Source: Pseudidiomarina donghaiensis (GTDB lineage Bacteria; Pseudomonadota; Gammaproteobacteria; Enterobacterales; Alteromonadaceae). Taken from it: a stretch of 64,000 bases of DNA. The stretch is taken from assembly GCF_900116895.1 (NCBI RefSeq), contig NZ_FPCF01000001.1, positions 1,054,001-1,118,000 on the forward strand, given 5' to 3'. Below the pieces are notes generated by a model, which saw only the letters and a list, made by a program, of their open reading frames with translations, was not told where the DNA came from and did not search any database. Both the position numbers and the translations under genes were made by a program. Positions 55,152 to 63,557 of this stretch are shown here, in pieces. Positions within the stretch are counted from its first letter, which is position 1, and every line of letters begins with the position of its first letter.

Positions 55152-56613
55152 TACTGTCGCCGGTATGGGTAACGACCCGCGCGTGACGTCGGTTTAATTG
55201 GCGTGGGTCTGATACGCCGCACGAATGCGCAATAATATTCACCCCATACTCTAAAAATTTATGGTAGTTGGCCACTCGAACACTTTTATCAGTCGGGTCT
55301 AAACCGCGCTGCAGGTCTCTGTCATGTGTAGTGATACCTGTTGGGCAGGTGTTTTTGTTGCACTGCATGGCCTGAATACAACCTAGTGAAAACATGAAGC
55401 CGCGCGCAGAAACGACAAAATCAGCACCAATTGCGATAGCCCATGCAACGTCTGCGGGGGTGATCATTTTCCCTGACGCAATCACGCGAATACGTTCTTT
55501 TAGGCCAGCCGCCGAGAGTTTATCAACCAAAATAGGCAAACTTTCTGAAAGCTTAAGCCCAACATAGTCCATTAACGGTTGCGGAGCCGAGCCTGTGCCA
55601 CCATCCGCACTGTCAAGGGTAATAAAGTCAGGTGCACAGTGGTGCCCTCGCTCGTTGATAGCCGAAACTAATTCATCTATCCAATTAGGCTCACCCATCA
55701 CAAACTTAATGCCCGTTGGTTTGCCAGTGATACCGCGCACACGCTCAACAAAATCAAGTAATTCATGGTTGTTACTTATTTCAGGGTGCCGATTCGGTGA
55801 TATTGAGTCTTCCCCCACCGGAATACCGCGAATTTCTGCAATCTCTTGGTTTACCTTTACACCTGGCAATATTCCGCCTTTACCCGGTTTAGCGCCTTGG
55901 CTAAGTTTAATTTCAAACATCTTTACTTCACGTTTACTGGCAATATCACGCAGTTTACCCTCGTGTAACTCGCCTGATGAGGTGCGTACGCCATACTTCG
56001 CTGTGCCTATTTGAAAAACAACATCGCAGCCACCAGCAAGATGATAAGGGCTAAGACCACCCTCGCCTGTATTCAACCAACAATTTGCAAGTTTTGCGCC
56101 TTTTGACAACGCAGTAACGGCGACGGGTGAAAGTGCGCCATAGCTCATGCCAGAAATATGAAAATAACTGGTGGGAGAATACGGCTGTTCACAGTGAGGC
56201 CCAATGGTGACCGGTTCTGGTTGGGTTTTCTCCTCTTCTTGATGCGGGTATGCACTATTGGCAAAAATAATGGTGCCATTCTTAGTTAAATCGCGCGTTG
56301 AACCAAAAGCCAGCGTACGGTCAGCATTTTTAGCTGCCCGATACACCCAGCTTCGCTGCGCACGATTAAAAGGCATCTCCTCTCGGTCCATCGCATAGAA
56401 ATATTGCCGAAAAAACTCACCGAGGTGCTCAAACAGGTACCGAAAACGGCCAATGACTGGGAAGTTTCGGCGTATGGTATGCCGAGTTTGGTGTTTATCC
56501 ACCACATACATCACGCCAATAGCAACAACGCCAATAATGAGCGCCAAAATAAACAAGGCAACCAACCATTGTGCAATCGTCAATAATGTCGACATCCAAC
56601 CATTCACTTCCAT
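55114..56613 (-). CDS. FMN-binding glutamate synthase family protein
   Basis: A 499-residue membrane-anchored protein. An N-terminal helix (about 15-36) is followed by a glutamate synthase central/FMN domain: 'SAYPHQEEEKTQPEPVTIG', 'FHISGMSYGALSPVAVTALSKGAKLANCWLNTGEGGLSPYHLAGG', 'LDSADGGTGSAPQPLMD', 'VSARGFMFSLGCIQAMQCNKNTCPTGI' (Cys cluster like the 3Fe-4S site of glutamate synthase). It lacks a glutaminase domain, so it is not a complete GltB. Homologues are common next to unrelated genes; the reaction is unknown. RBS AAAAGGAAC precedes the ATG. Confidence 0.92.
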   Translation of the reverse strand: MEVNGWMSTLLTIAQWLVALFILALIIGVVAIGVMYVVDKHQTRHTIRRNFPVIGRFRYLFEHLGEFFRQYFYAMDREEMPFNRAQRSWVYRAAKNADRTLAFGSTRDLTKNGTIIFANSAYPHQEEEKTQPEPVTIGPHCEQPYSPTSYFHISGMSYGALSPVAVTALSKGAKLANCWLNTGEGGLSPYHLAGGCDVVFQIGTAKYGVRTSSGELHEGKLRDIASKREVKMFEIKLSQGAKPGKGGILPGVKVNQEIAEIRGIPVGEDSISPNRHPEISNNHELLDFVERVRGITGKPTGIKFVMGEPNWIDELVSAINERGHHCAPDFITLDSADGGTGSAPQPLMDYVGLKLSESLPILVDKLSAAGLKERIRVIASGKMITPADVAWAIAIGADFVVSARGFMFSLGCIQAMQCNKNTCPTGITTHDRDLQRGLDPTDKSVRVANYHKFLEYGVNIIAHSCGVSDPRQLNRRHARVVTHTGDSISLAERYPPKNS

Positions 56614-56675
56614 GACTTGTTCCTTTTGCAGTGAAGAGAAACCTATATGTGCTTAAGTGTAGATACAACATATAA

Positions 56676-56703
56676 AAATCCTTCGCCAAGTGCGAGGGTT
56701 TTC
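56676..56703 (-). terminator. Possible terminator after the tRNA(Gly-Cys-Leu) operon
   Basis: On the minus strand AAAACCCTCGC-ACTTG-GCGAAGGATTTTT folds into CCT/AGG and CGC/GCG stems with one bulged A, ending in a T run. It lies about 95 bases after tRNA-Leu and before the downstream gene. Confidence 0.5.
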
Positions 56704-56798
56704 GTCAGTATAAGGAATTGTTCTGCGCACGAAGAGGCGCACGTTGCTAGCTAAAACAAATGTTGCTTGAAAATATACTTGAAGGTAATTCGAGGAAG

Positions 56799-56885
56799 TG
56801 GTGCCCGGGGCCGGACTTGAACCGGCACGCTGTTACCAGCGAGGGATTTTAAATCCCTTGTGTCTACCAATTTCACCACCCGGGC
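56799..56885 (-). tRNA. tRNA-Leu (UAA)
   Basis: An 87-base class II tRNA with a long variable arm; anticodon loop TTTAAAA gives UAA. Acceptor stem GCCCGGG pairs with CCCGGGC, discriminator A, CCA encoded (56799-56801). It is third in a Gly-Cys-Leu cluster as in E. coli glyW-cysT-leuZ. Confidence 0.96.
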
Positions 56886-56925
56886 ACTTCTATAACAAGG
56901 CTCAGACTTTCGACTTCATTCTCAA

Positions 56926-56999
56926 TGGAGGCGGGTCCCGGAGTCGAACCGAGATCCACGGATTTGCAATCCGCTGCATAGCCATTCTGCCAACCCGCC
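56926..56999 (-). tRNA. tRNA-Cys (GCA)
   Basis: A 74-base cloverleaf; acceptor GGCGGGT pairs with ACCCGCC, anticodon stem GCGGA/TCCGT with loop TTGCAAA (GCA), discriminator U and encoded CCA. It is middle member of the three-tRNA unit. Confidence 0.96.
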
Positions 57000-57007
57000 A
57001 TTGAGTT

Positions 57008-57082
57008 TGGAGCGGGAAACGAGATTCGAACTCGCGACCCCAACCTTGGCAAGGTTGTGCTCTACCACTGAGCTATTCCCGC
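57008..57082 (-). tRNA. tRNA-Gly (GCC)
   Basis: A 75-base cloverleaf beginning GCGGGAATAGCTCAG and ending TTTCCCGC-TCCA, anticodon loop TTGGCAA gives GCC. It is first in the three-tRNA unit, 79 bases after the pgsA stop. Confidence 0.96.
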
Positions 57083-57161
57083 GTCCAGTGCTTGCGCATT
57101 CTACTGTCTATTTCGGCAAGGTCAACGACTTTTTTAACTGAAAGCGTTTGTTTGGCTATTT

Positions 57162-57710
57162 TTAATCCACTTGGCTTAAATCTGACCAAGCAGCGCGCAA
57201 ATATTCAACCATCGACCAAACCGTTAGAACAAAGGCAATATACAATATTATTGTAGCTGTGACGACAATAAATGTATTTGCTTCCCAAATTAACCCGCCA
57301 ATGGCCACCATTTGTGCAATGGTTTTGTATTTGCCAATGTTAGACACTTTTACTTGTTCTTGTCGGCCAATTTGCGCCATCCATTCGCGCAAGGCGGAAA
57401 TAACAAGCTCGCGACTAATAATGACCAACCCTGGAATACTAATCCACCAGCTTGCGTAGTCTTCAACAATGACGACCAAAGAAGCCGCAACCATTACTTT
57501 ATCGGCCACTGGGTCTAAAAACGCCCCGAACTTGGTAAATTGGTTAAATTTCCGCGCCACCCAACCATCTAAAGCATCTGTGAGGCCAGCGATTAAATAC
57601 ACAAAGGCCGCCCAAAAGTGCGCATCGGGCCATGGCTGATAATAAATGATTAGAAAAACCGGAATTAACGCAATTCGAAAGATCGTTAAAATGTTTGGCA
57701 CATTCCACAT
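57162..57710 (-). CDS. pgsA: CDP-diacylglycerol-glycerol-3-phosphate 3-phosphatidyltransferase
   Basis: A 182-residue membrane enzyme making phosphatidylglycerol-phosphate. The CDP-alcohol phosphotransferase motif DG(x)2AR(x)8G(x)3D(x)3D is present as 'DGWVARKFNQFTKFGAFLDPVADK' and the start 'NVPNILTIFRIALIPVFL' is typical. About four to six helices. It lies 15 bases after uvrC and before the tRNA cluster, the same order as in E. coli. Confidence 0.97.
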   Translation of the reverse strand: MWNVPNILTIFRIALIPVFLIIYYQPWPDAHFWAAFVYLIAGLTDALDGWVARKFNQFTKFGAFLDPVADKVMVAASLVVIVEDYASWWISIPGLVIISRELVISALREWMAQIGRQEQVKVSNIGKYKTIAQMVAIGGLIWEANTFIVVTATIILYIAFVLTVWSMVEYLRAAWSDLSQVD

Positions 57711-57725
57711 CAGGTCTATTTTCCT

Positions 57726-59591
57726 CTATTCGTCGCGAAATGCGTGATAAATAGTTTCCGCAAGTTCACGACTAATTCCTGGTACGGCGGTAAGTTGGTC
57801 AATACTAGCTTGTTTTACCTCCTGTAATCCACCGAGATTTTGCAATAATTTCTGCCGCCGCTTCGCCCCAATGCCTGGAATATCTTCCAAACGTGATGAA
57901 CGACGCACTTTTGCGCGACGTTGCCGGTGCCCAGTAATGGCAAAGCGGTGCGACTCATCGCGAATATGTTGCACCAAGTGCAAGGCTGCGGCGTCGGCGG
58001 CCAACGGAACCGTTTGATGACTACCGGCTAAAATGAGAGTTTCTAAGCCTGGCTTACGCGACTCGCCTTTTGCTACGCCTATAAGTAGTGGCGCACGAAC
58101 GCCCTGCTCATCGCCCCAGTCATTGAAGTAGGCCTCGGCTTGCGCCAATTGGCCCTTACCCCCGTCAATAAACAAGATATCGGGTATGGCGGCTTTTCCT
58201 TCGGCGCTTAATAAAGCAGCGTCAAACCTGCGTTGCAGTGCTTGTGCCATAGCAGCATAATCATCGCCCGGAGTAATGCCCTTAATATTAAACCGGCGAT
58301 AATCTGACTTTTTCGGCCCTTGGCGGTCAAACACCACACATGAGGCCACAGTTTCTTGCCCCATGGTGTGACTAATATCAAAGCATTCCATACGCTGTAC
58401 GGGTTTTTCTAGGTCGAGTACTTGTTCCAGCTCGCTCAAGCGCAACAGCATGGTATTCTCTTGGTTCAGTTTGCTTTCTAAAGCATTCAGCGCATTTTTT
58501 TGGGCCAGCGTTTGGTATTGCTTTCGTTCACCGCGTACGTTGTGAGTCATTCGTACCTTTTGCGCTAACGCTTGCTCAAGTACTTGCAAATCGTGTTCAG
58601 GGTCAAGTAGCTGCGCGGCATTGGATTCGGGCAATATAATTTCACGCGGTAGCGAGCGCCCTACTTTATCGTTCAAATAAAATTGCAGCATAAATGCCAA
58701 TAAAACTTCGCTGTCTTCGGTATTTGCGGGTACTTTCGGAAAATAGCTGCGGCTACCTTGAATGGCTCCTTCACGAATAAATAGCATATGCACTGCGGCA
58801 ATACCGCCGCGCCGCGCAAAACCGATGACATCCAGTTCTTGCTGATTACCAGTGACGGCATTGCGTTCCTGCACTTTACGCATGGCAGCTATTTGGTCAC
58901 GAAAGCGTGCAGCACGCTCAAAGTCCAACGCCGTGCTGGCTTGTTCCATACGCGTCACTAATTGATCAATAACCTGCTGATTTTTGCCCTGTAAAAAAGC
59001 CTTGGCTAACTCCACTTGTTCTTGATATTCCGCATCGGTGCAATAACCTTCTACACATGGCGCGAGGCAGCGTTTTAGCTGGTACTGCAAACAAGGTCGG
59101 CTACGTGCTCGATAATAGGCATCTTCGCATTGTCGAACCGGAAATATTTTTTGTAACAAGCGTAGGCTTTCTCGCACGGCCACCCCACTTGGAAACGGAC
59201 CAAAATAATCGCCCTTTTCACGCCGGGTTCCGCGATGAAAAGCCAACCGTGGATGTTGATGGCCGCTGACAAAAATAAACGGGTATGACTTGTCGTCACG
59301 CAATAAAACGTTATAGCGCGGCCGGTATTTTTTTATGAAGTTATTTTCAAGAATAAGCGCTTCAGCTTCGGTATTGGTGACCGTTACGTCCATCTGCGCA
59401 ATTTGTTTGACCAGGGTTTGGGTTTTCGGAACATCTATGTTGCTGCGAAAATAGCTACTTACACGCTTTTTTAGATCTTTTGCTTTGCCTACATAGATAA
59501 CAACACCGTCAGCATCATACATGCGGTATACGCCAGGCTGATGCGTCAGGTGTTTTAAAAACTCTTTTGCGTTAAATCCCGTATCAGTCAT
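57726..59591 (-). CDS. uvrC: Excinuclease ABC subunit C
   Basis: A 621-residue nucleotide-excision repair nuclease that makes both cuts. ATG 59591 ([15 protein letters not shown]) is preceded by CAGGGA and overlaps the uvrY stop by 8 bases; a longer open frame would start within uvrY. Domains: GIY-YIG nuclease (15-95, '[31 protein letters not shown]'), Cys-rich segment ('[20 protein letters not shown]'), UVR motif (about 205-240), RNase H-like nuclease ('[21 protein letters not shown]', '[12 protein letters not shown]') and two helix-hairpin-helix motifs at the end. Confidence 0.98.
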   Translation of the reverse strand: MTDTGFNAKEFLKHLTHQPGVYRMYDADGVVIYVGKAKDLKKRVSSYFRSNIDVPKTQTLVKQIAQMDVTVTNTEAEALILENNFIKKYRPRYNVLLRDDKSYPFIFVSGHQHPRLAFHRGTRREKGDYFGPFPSGVAVRESLRLLQKIFPVRQCEDAYYRARSRPCLQYQLKRCLAPCVEGYCTDAEYQEQVELAKAFLQGKNQQVIDQLVTRMEQASTALDFERAARFRDQIAAMRKVQERNAVTGNQQELDVIGFARRGGIAAVHMLFIREGAIQGSRSYFPKVPANTEDSEVLLAFMLQFYLNDKVGRSLPREIILPESNAAQLLDPEHDLQVLEQALAQKVRMTHNVRGERKQYQTLAQKNALNALESKLNQENTMLLRLSELEQVLDLEKPVQRMECFDISHTMGQETVASCVVFDRQGPKKSDYRRFNIKGITPGDDYAAMAQALQRRFDAALLSAEGKAAIPDILFIDGGKGQLAQAEAYFNDWGDEQGVRAPLLIGVAKGESRKPGLETLILAGSHQTVPLAADAAALHLVQHIRDESHRFAITGHRQRRAKVRRSSRLEDIPGIGAKRRQKLLQNLGGLQEVKQASIDQLTAVPGISRELAETIYHAFRDE

Positions 59592-60243
59592 ATCCCTGCG
59601 GTATTTCAATTTCAACAAGCCCTGATTGTATCGCAAGATGCGTTAATTCAACATCTCCAAGTACCCCCAGTTTTTGAAAAATTCGATACCGAAAGGTATT
59701 TACGGTTTTACTACTAATATTTAAGTGTTTAGCAATATCCACCACACGAATACCGCGCCCTAGCATTTGGGTCACTTGCAGTTCGCGCTCACTCAATGAT
59801 TTCATCATACGGCGATAATCATGCGTGCGTGGGTTCTTTGCTAAATACTCTGCAACAGCACTGGCCACATACATCTGTCCTTTACTGACATTTATGCAAG
59901 CGGTTTCAAATTCCGCGTAACTTGCATTGGACAACAAAAATGCGTCTACCGTGTGCGTATTACACTGAAAATCTAATACATCTTGAAAATTTTCAGCCCA
60001 TAAAATGATCTGAAGATCATTAAACCTGCGGTGTAGTCTCCGCCAACTTTCTATGGTTCCATCACCTGCAAGTCGACTCGACAAAATGACGGTTGCGAAC
60101 GGATGAGTTTTCACCTCGTCACGCAATTCGTTAAATGTCGAAACGCTTGCGACCACGCGATACTTTTTACTGCTAGAGCTTAATGTTGTGTACATACCTG
60201 AACGCAACAAGTCGCCCGGAATAGCTATAATAAAGTCGGTCAT
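59584..60243 (-). CDS. uvrY: UvrY/GacA-type regulator with a degenerate receiver domain
   Basis: A 219-residue FixJ/NarL family regulator. The C-terminal LuxR-type HTH (about 148-212) is well kept: '[45 protein letters not shown]' and '[15 protein letters not shown]', close to E. coli UvrY. The N-terminal receiver-like part has lost all phosphorylation residues: the Asp-Asp pair (UvrY D8-D9) is I8-P9, the phospho-acceptor Asp (D54) is replaced by Ser (S55 in VILSSRLAG), and the active-site Lys (K104) is Asn (N106 in FLLSNAS). Its place before uvrC identifies it as the BarA-UvrY orthologue by position. It probably works without phosphorylation or by another input. Confidence 0.92.
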   Translation of the reverse strand: MTDFIIAIPGDLLRSGMYTTLSSSSKKYRVVASVSTFNELRDEVKTHPFATVILSSRLAGDGTIESWRRLHRRFNDLQIILWAENFQDVLDFQCNTHTVDAFLLSNASYAEFETACINVSKGQMYVASAVAEYLAKNPRTHDYRRMMKSLSERELQVTQMLGRGIRVVDIAKHLNISSKTVNTFRYRIFQKLGVLGDVELTHLAIQSGLVEIEIPQGYD

Positions 60244-60269
60244 GACGACACGTTCCTTGTGAGGTTATT

Positions 60270-60290
60270 CTTGATAAAGGAGTTATCAAG
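60270..60290 (-). repeat. Inverted repeat in the uvrY leader
   Basis: CTTGATAA (60270-60277) and TTATCAAG (60283-60290) form a perfect 8-bp stem with a 5-base loop. On the uvrY strand the loop reads CTCCT, complementary to the AAGGA before the uvrY start. A further weak dyad TGAGT...ACTCA lies at 60291-60309. It may be an operator or an RNA element. Confidence 0.5.
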
Positions 60291-60384
60291 TGAGTTAAGA
60301 TATGACTCATTCATGAGCTTTTTTCAACAACTTTTTTCAGCATTTACAGCAAGATACAGAAATATCTTACAAGTTGATCGTATT

Positions 60385-61176
60385 TCACCCAAACACGGTC
60401 ACGGTTTGTCGGCTTATGGCGACTAATTCTCCAGCCTGATCCCAAATGTGTGCATGGGTGTGACCATAGCCATGTGCTGCATAATCAATGTGCGCCACAT
60501 ATTGCCACCAATCACTGCTTTGCCGTTGCGGATTCAGCGGCTCTGGGAACTCAATGGTCCAAGTTAATGAGCTGGCAGGCGCTGGTTGGCTCAAGTGAGG
60601 TAGCAGCGCTGGCGGCCAAGCGTCCACTAAGCCAAGTAAATAACCGATGTTCATTGGGTTACTCTCGGTGCAAAAGCGCATCCACCCCCCAAATTCGCGT
60701 GACTTATTGCCTGTAAAGGGTAAGCCCCCGACAGTTACGGCATAATCGAAATGGTGGGTAAACTCTGGCATTAACGCGACCTTGGGAAATGGTAAGCCCT
60801 GCTCCCTTGGCGGCACGTGCGCTACCGGCGTGTCGGTAACCGTCACGGCCGACTCACGCGTACGGCCGTAACTAGCAAGCACAGAAAGCACCACGTTATC
60901 GCCTTGAATAATTTCTGCAGCAATTTGAGTGACATTTTTACCTTCGCGCAATAACCGCCGCCGCAAAATGGCTTGGCCAGGCTGCACAGGTGCAACAAAG
61001 GACACCGTAAACGAACGCAAATCCTGCTCATCTGAGGCTCCATAATGAATGTGCTGCCAGGCAATGGCCGCGGTTAAACCACCAAAGAGTGCACGGCCTT
61101 GACCCCACCCCTCGGGCAGTGAAATGGTTTGTTCGGCGGCGGGTGTGATTTGTGTGAGAATTTCAGAAAACAGCAT
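60385..61176 (-). CDS. Acyl-CoA thioesterase family protein (double hot-dog)
   Basis: A 263-residue TesB-like thioesterase with two hot-dog halves: N-terminal 'GWGQGRALFGGLTAAIAWQHIHYG...LRSFTVSFVAPVQPGQAILRRRLLREGKNVTQIAAEIIQGDNVVLSVLASYG' and C-terminal 'NPMNIGYLLGLVDAWPPALLPHL...SLTWTIEFPEPL' ending 'GELVAISRQTVTVFG'. It hydrolyses acyl-CoA or similar thioesters; substrate unknown. It is monocistronic between uvrY and the heptad-repeat patch. Confidence 0.9.
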   Translation of the reverse strand: MLFSEILTQITPAAEQTISLPEGWGQGRALFGGLTAAIAWQHIHYGASDEQDLRSFTVSFVAPVQPGQAILRRRLLREGKNVTQIAAEIIQGDNVVLSVLASYGRTRESAVTVTDTPVAHVPPREQGLPFPKVALMPEFTHHFDYAVTVGGLPFTGNKSREFGGWMRFCTESNPMNIGYLLGLVDAWPPALLPHLSQPAPASSLTWTIEFPEPLNPQRQSSDWWQYVAHIDYAAHGYGHTHAHIWDQAGELVAISRQTVTVFG

Positions 61177-61197
61177 AAGCCCCTCAAAAAGTCAAAA

Positions 61198-61430
61198 GCG
61201 ATATTAGCTATTGGATATCAGATATTAGAAGATCGTTTTTTATAGATTAAGGGATACCATAGCACTGGTCTGATGAGTAGCCAATATTTAGAACTGCGAA
61301 AACGATATTAGCCGTTAGATATTGGATATTAGAAGATCGAGAGCGATATTGCCTATTAAATAGCTGATATTGGAAAGGATGTATCGGGTATTTGTTTTTT
61401 GCTGATATCTAATATCCAATAGCTGATATC
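61198..61430. repeat. Seven-base-periodic repeat patch with direct and inverted copies
   Basis: Four related units occur: A 61198-61235, B 61301-61339, C 61341-61377 and, inverted, D 61401-61430. Units are built of 7-base steps such as ATATTAG, CTATTGG, ATATCAG (consensus near WTATTRG), and A and B end AGAAGATCG. Unit A and the inverted unit D share ATTGGATAT and can pair over about 25 bases with few mismatches. The 313-base gap 61177-61489 holds this patch, a terminator, and no gene. Confidence 0.8.
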
Positions 61431-61454
61431 TTATTTCGCACTACGCAGAACGAG

Positions 61455-61482
61455 AAAAGCCCGCTCAAATGAGCGGGCTTTT
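61455..61482 (-). terminator. Terminator after tRNA-Ser
   Basis: AAAAGCCCGCTC (61455-61466) pairs perfectly with GAGCGGGCTTTT (61471-61482) around AAAT. It begins 7 bases after the mature 3' end of tRNA-Ser on the minus strand. Confidence 0.9.
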
Positions 61483-61489
61483 GGAAAAA

Positions 61490-61581
61490 TGGCGGAGAGA
61501 GAGGGATTCGAACCCCCGGTGGGCGCGAGCCCACGCCTGATTTCAAGTCAGGTGCATTCAACCGAACTCTGCCATCTCTCC
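61490..61581 (-). tRNA. tRNA-Ser (UGA)
   Basis: A 92-base class II tRNA with long variable arm (GTGGGCTCGCGCCCAC); anticodon loop CTTGAAA gives UGA. Acceptor GGAGAGA pairs with TCTCTCC, discriminator G, CCA encoded. Single gene. The seryl-tRNA synthetase gene ends 2.3 kb away. Confidence 0.97.
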
Positions 61582-61708
61582 GCAGTCATTAAAGCTTGTT
61601 GCCTCAAGACGAAGCGAATGATAAAGAGCTAAAACTCCGTTGTAAAGTAAAAATTTAAACCATTTGGTTCGTTTGCTGTCATTTTATACAATCAGGGCAA
61701 TAATTCGC

Positions 61709-61745
61709 TTGAAAGCATTGCCTTGAGTACCCATTTATAGGGTAC
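61709..61745 (+). promoter_or_regulatory. Candidate promoter and dyad upstream of yccA
   Basis: TTGAAA (61709-61714) and a TTTATA-like -10 near 61734-61739 (19-base spacer; ATTTAT gives 18). A dyad GTACCC (61727-61732) and GGGTAC (61740-61745) flanks the -10, so a DNA-binding protein could act here. Confidence 0.4.
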
Positions 61746-61802
61746 ACTCTCGGTACACGACTTGTCGTTAGATAGGTTTTTGAGAACAACACGGAGAACT
61801 AC

Positions 61803-62480
61803 ATGAGTAACCAAGCTCACATTTCGACCACTCAACGTGGTGAGTCAGTATTACAAACCAATAAAGTATTGCGTAATACATACATGTTATTGGGTCTTAC
61901 GCTAGCGTTCAGCGCCTTGACAGCGTTTTTGTCAGCAAGCATGGGGTTACCTCACCCTGGCTTTATTATTACGTTAGTCGGTTTCTACGGTTTGTTGTTC
62001 TTGGTTCATAAAACGGCAAACAGCGCGATGGGCTTAGTCTCTGTATTCGCGTTAACTGGTTTTATGGGCTACACCCTAGGCCCTATTCTTGGCATGATTA
62101 GCGCTATTGGGCCAGCTGGTGACCAAATCATCATGACCGCTTTAGGCGGCACCGCGCTTATTTTCTTTGCCTTGTCAGCTTATGTATTAACCACCAAAAA
62201 GGACATGTCGTTTTTGGGTGGCATGATGATGGCGTTATTTGTGGTGTTAATTGTTGCCTTCATTGCCAATATCTTCCTTAATATGCCAGCTTTACAGCTA
62301 ACTCTGTCTGCTTTGTTTATTTTATTCTCAGCGGGTGCCATTTTAATGCAAACCAGCTCGATTATTCATGGCGGCGAGCGTAACTATGTATTGGCGACAG
62401 TGACTTTATATGTCTCTATCTACAATATTTTTATTAGCTTAATTCAAATTCTATTGGCTTTTGCTGGTGGTGATGAATAA
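61803..62480 (+). CDS. yccA: Bax inhibitor-1/YccA family membrane protein
   Basis: A 225-residue protein with seven membrane helices and the BI-1 pattern 'LRNTYMLLGLTLAFSALTAFL', 'GFMGYTLGPILGMI', 'TALGGTALIFFALSAYVLTTKKDMSFLGG' and 'NYVLATVTLYVSIYNIFISLIQILLAFAGGDE'. YccA modulates the FtsH protease in E. coli. An ACGGAGA ribosome-binding site precedes the ATG. The tus genes follow 25 bases downstream; in E. coli yccA and tusE are also neighbours. Confidence 0.95.
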   Translation: MSNQAHISTTQRGESVLQTNKVLRNTYMLLGLTLAFSALTAFLSASMGLPHPGFIITLVGFYGLLFLVHKTANSAMGLVSVFALTGFMGYTLGPILGMISAIGPAGDQIIMTALGGTALIFFALSAYVLTTKKDMSFLGGMMMALFVVLIVAFIANIFLNMPALQLTLSALFILFSAGAILMQTSSIIHGGERNYVLATVTLYVSIYNIFISLIQILLAFAGGDE

Positions 62481-62505
62481 CAGCCAACCTATGTAAGGAA
62501 TACGC

Positions 62506-62862
62506 GTGGCGCGACTTGTTTTAGCTTTACACGCTGCTCCGGCAGCACCCGCCCCCGCACAAAACCGCAGCCTGTTAGCGTTTAAATATGCACAGGCTGC
62601 GCTTGTTTCTGGGCACCAAATAGACATGGTTTTCTTTTATGCGGACGCCGTTTTGCATGCCTTTACTAGCAATGAAACTGCACTGGTTGACGACTGGGTG
62701 CAGCTATCACAGCAGCATGATATTCCCTTGGTTATTTGTAATACGGTGGCTGAACAACGCTATTCAATGGCAACAGACGCGCTTATACCGCCGTTTCAAA
62801 ATGGCGGACTGACCGAGTTCGCCATGGCTGCTGCGGCGGCTGATCGGGTGGTTCAGTTATGA
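62506..62862 (+). CDS. tusD: Sulfurtransferase complex subunit TusD
   Basis: A 118-residue DsrE-family protein starting with GTG. It carries the active-site Cys in 'IPLVICNTVAEQRY' (about residue 78), with 'VDMVFFYADAVLHA'-type strand before it. TusBCD takes sulfur from TusA and hands it to TusE for tRNA 2-thiouridine synthesis. An AAGGAA ribosome-binding site precedes the start, and it overlaps tusC by 4 bases. Confidence 0.93.
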   Translation: MARLVLALHAAPAAPAPAQNRSLLAFKYAQAALVSGHQIDMVFFYADAVLHAFTSNETALVDDWVQLSQQHDIPLVICNTVAEQRYSMATDALIPPFQNGGLTEFAMAAAAADRVVQL

Positions 62863-63206
62863 GTATGGCAATCATACAAACTACCGATGCAAGCTCGCCA
62901 CAAGCAAAGCTTGGCCAAGACATGTTGTTAGCCCTGGCGAGTTTAGATTTAAACCCACAATTGGTGCTCAGTGGTGATGGTTTGCGCTTATGGCTACGCA
63001 GCGAAGCAAACAGCAGCGACGTTCAATCATTGCATAAACGCTATGCCATGCTTGAGCTATTTGACTGCCCTGCGCCATGGGTGAATGCCGACGAATTAGC
63101 AGCACACGGCTGGCAATCGGGCGATTTTATTGCTCACGTTGAGGTACTTGATGCTGACCGTTGGCGTGACAAAATCCACAGCCTGAGCAACACGTTGGTT
63201 TACTAA
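62859..63206 (+). CDS. tusC: Sulfur relay subunit TusC (DsrF-like)
   Basis: A 115-residue DsrE/F-fold protein, weakly conserved but with matching blocks: 'LVLSGDGLRLWLR' (E. coli VFFIADGVFQLL) and 'KRYAMLELFDCPAPWVNADELAAHGW' ([23 protein letters not shown]). It forms the hexameric TusBCD complex with its neighbours and is translated from an ATG overlapping the tusD stop. Confidence 0.88.
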   Translation: MSMAIIQTTDASSPQAKLGQDMLLALASLDLNPQLVLSGDGLRLWLRSEANSSDVQSLHKRYAMLELFDCPAPWVNADELAAHGWQSGDFIAHVEVLDADRWRDKIHSLSNTLVY

Positions 63207-63215
63207 GGAATACGC

Positions 63216-63557
63216 ATGATAAATGTTGAATTAGATGCGGCACACATACCTGAGCCTCAGCCAATCGAGCAAACCAATAGCGTTTATTTAGTGCGTAATT
63301 GGCCTTCCAAAGAATGGTTGACACGGTGGCTCCATGCCGGTGTTACCTTTATCGTTAGCGAACAAGCGTTGCTTCAGCTCGTTGCAAACCCAGAACTCAT
63401 AGACACATTGCCTGTTTATCCGTATGCATTGCACTCAGAAATTGTATTAAATAACTTACAAGATCAACTTCCACCTTCGATTATCCAGTTGGGTGATGCG
63501 CGCTGGGTAGAGTTAACTATTGAAGCTGACCAATATATGGTGTGGGACAATGTTTGA
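63216..63557 (+). CDS. tusB: Sulfur relay subunit TusB (DsrH-like), N-terminally extended
   Basis: A 113-residue protein; TusB is usually about 95. The last part 'WVELTIEADQYMVWDNV' matches the E. coli end FVRLTVKHPSQMAW, and 'DTLPVYPYALHSEIV' matches the central strand. An extra ~17 residues precede the 'NSVYLVRNWP' start of the fold. It overlaps tusE by 8 bases. Confidence 0.85.
   Translation: MINVELDAAHIPEPQPIEQTNSVYLVRNWPSKEWLTRWLHAGVTFIVSEQALLQLVANPELIDTLPVYPYALHSEIVLNNLQDQLPPSIIQLGDARWVELTIEADQYMVWDNV

Noticed and set aside
56798-57004. 68-codon plus-strand open frame across the tRNA cluster
   Set aside because: It is the reverse complement of tRNA-Leu and tRNA-Cys and has no protein features.
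60271-60289. FNR site TTGAT...ATCAA upstream of uvrY
   Set aside because: The half-sites are separated by 9 bases, not 4, so the FNR dimer geometry does not fit.
61198-61430. CRISPR array
   Set aside because: Units differ in length and sequence, spacing is irregular, one copy is inverted and no cas gene is nearby.
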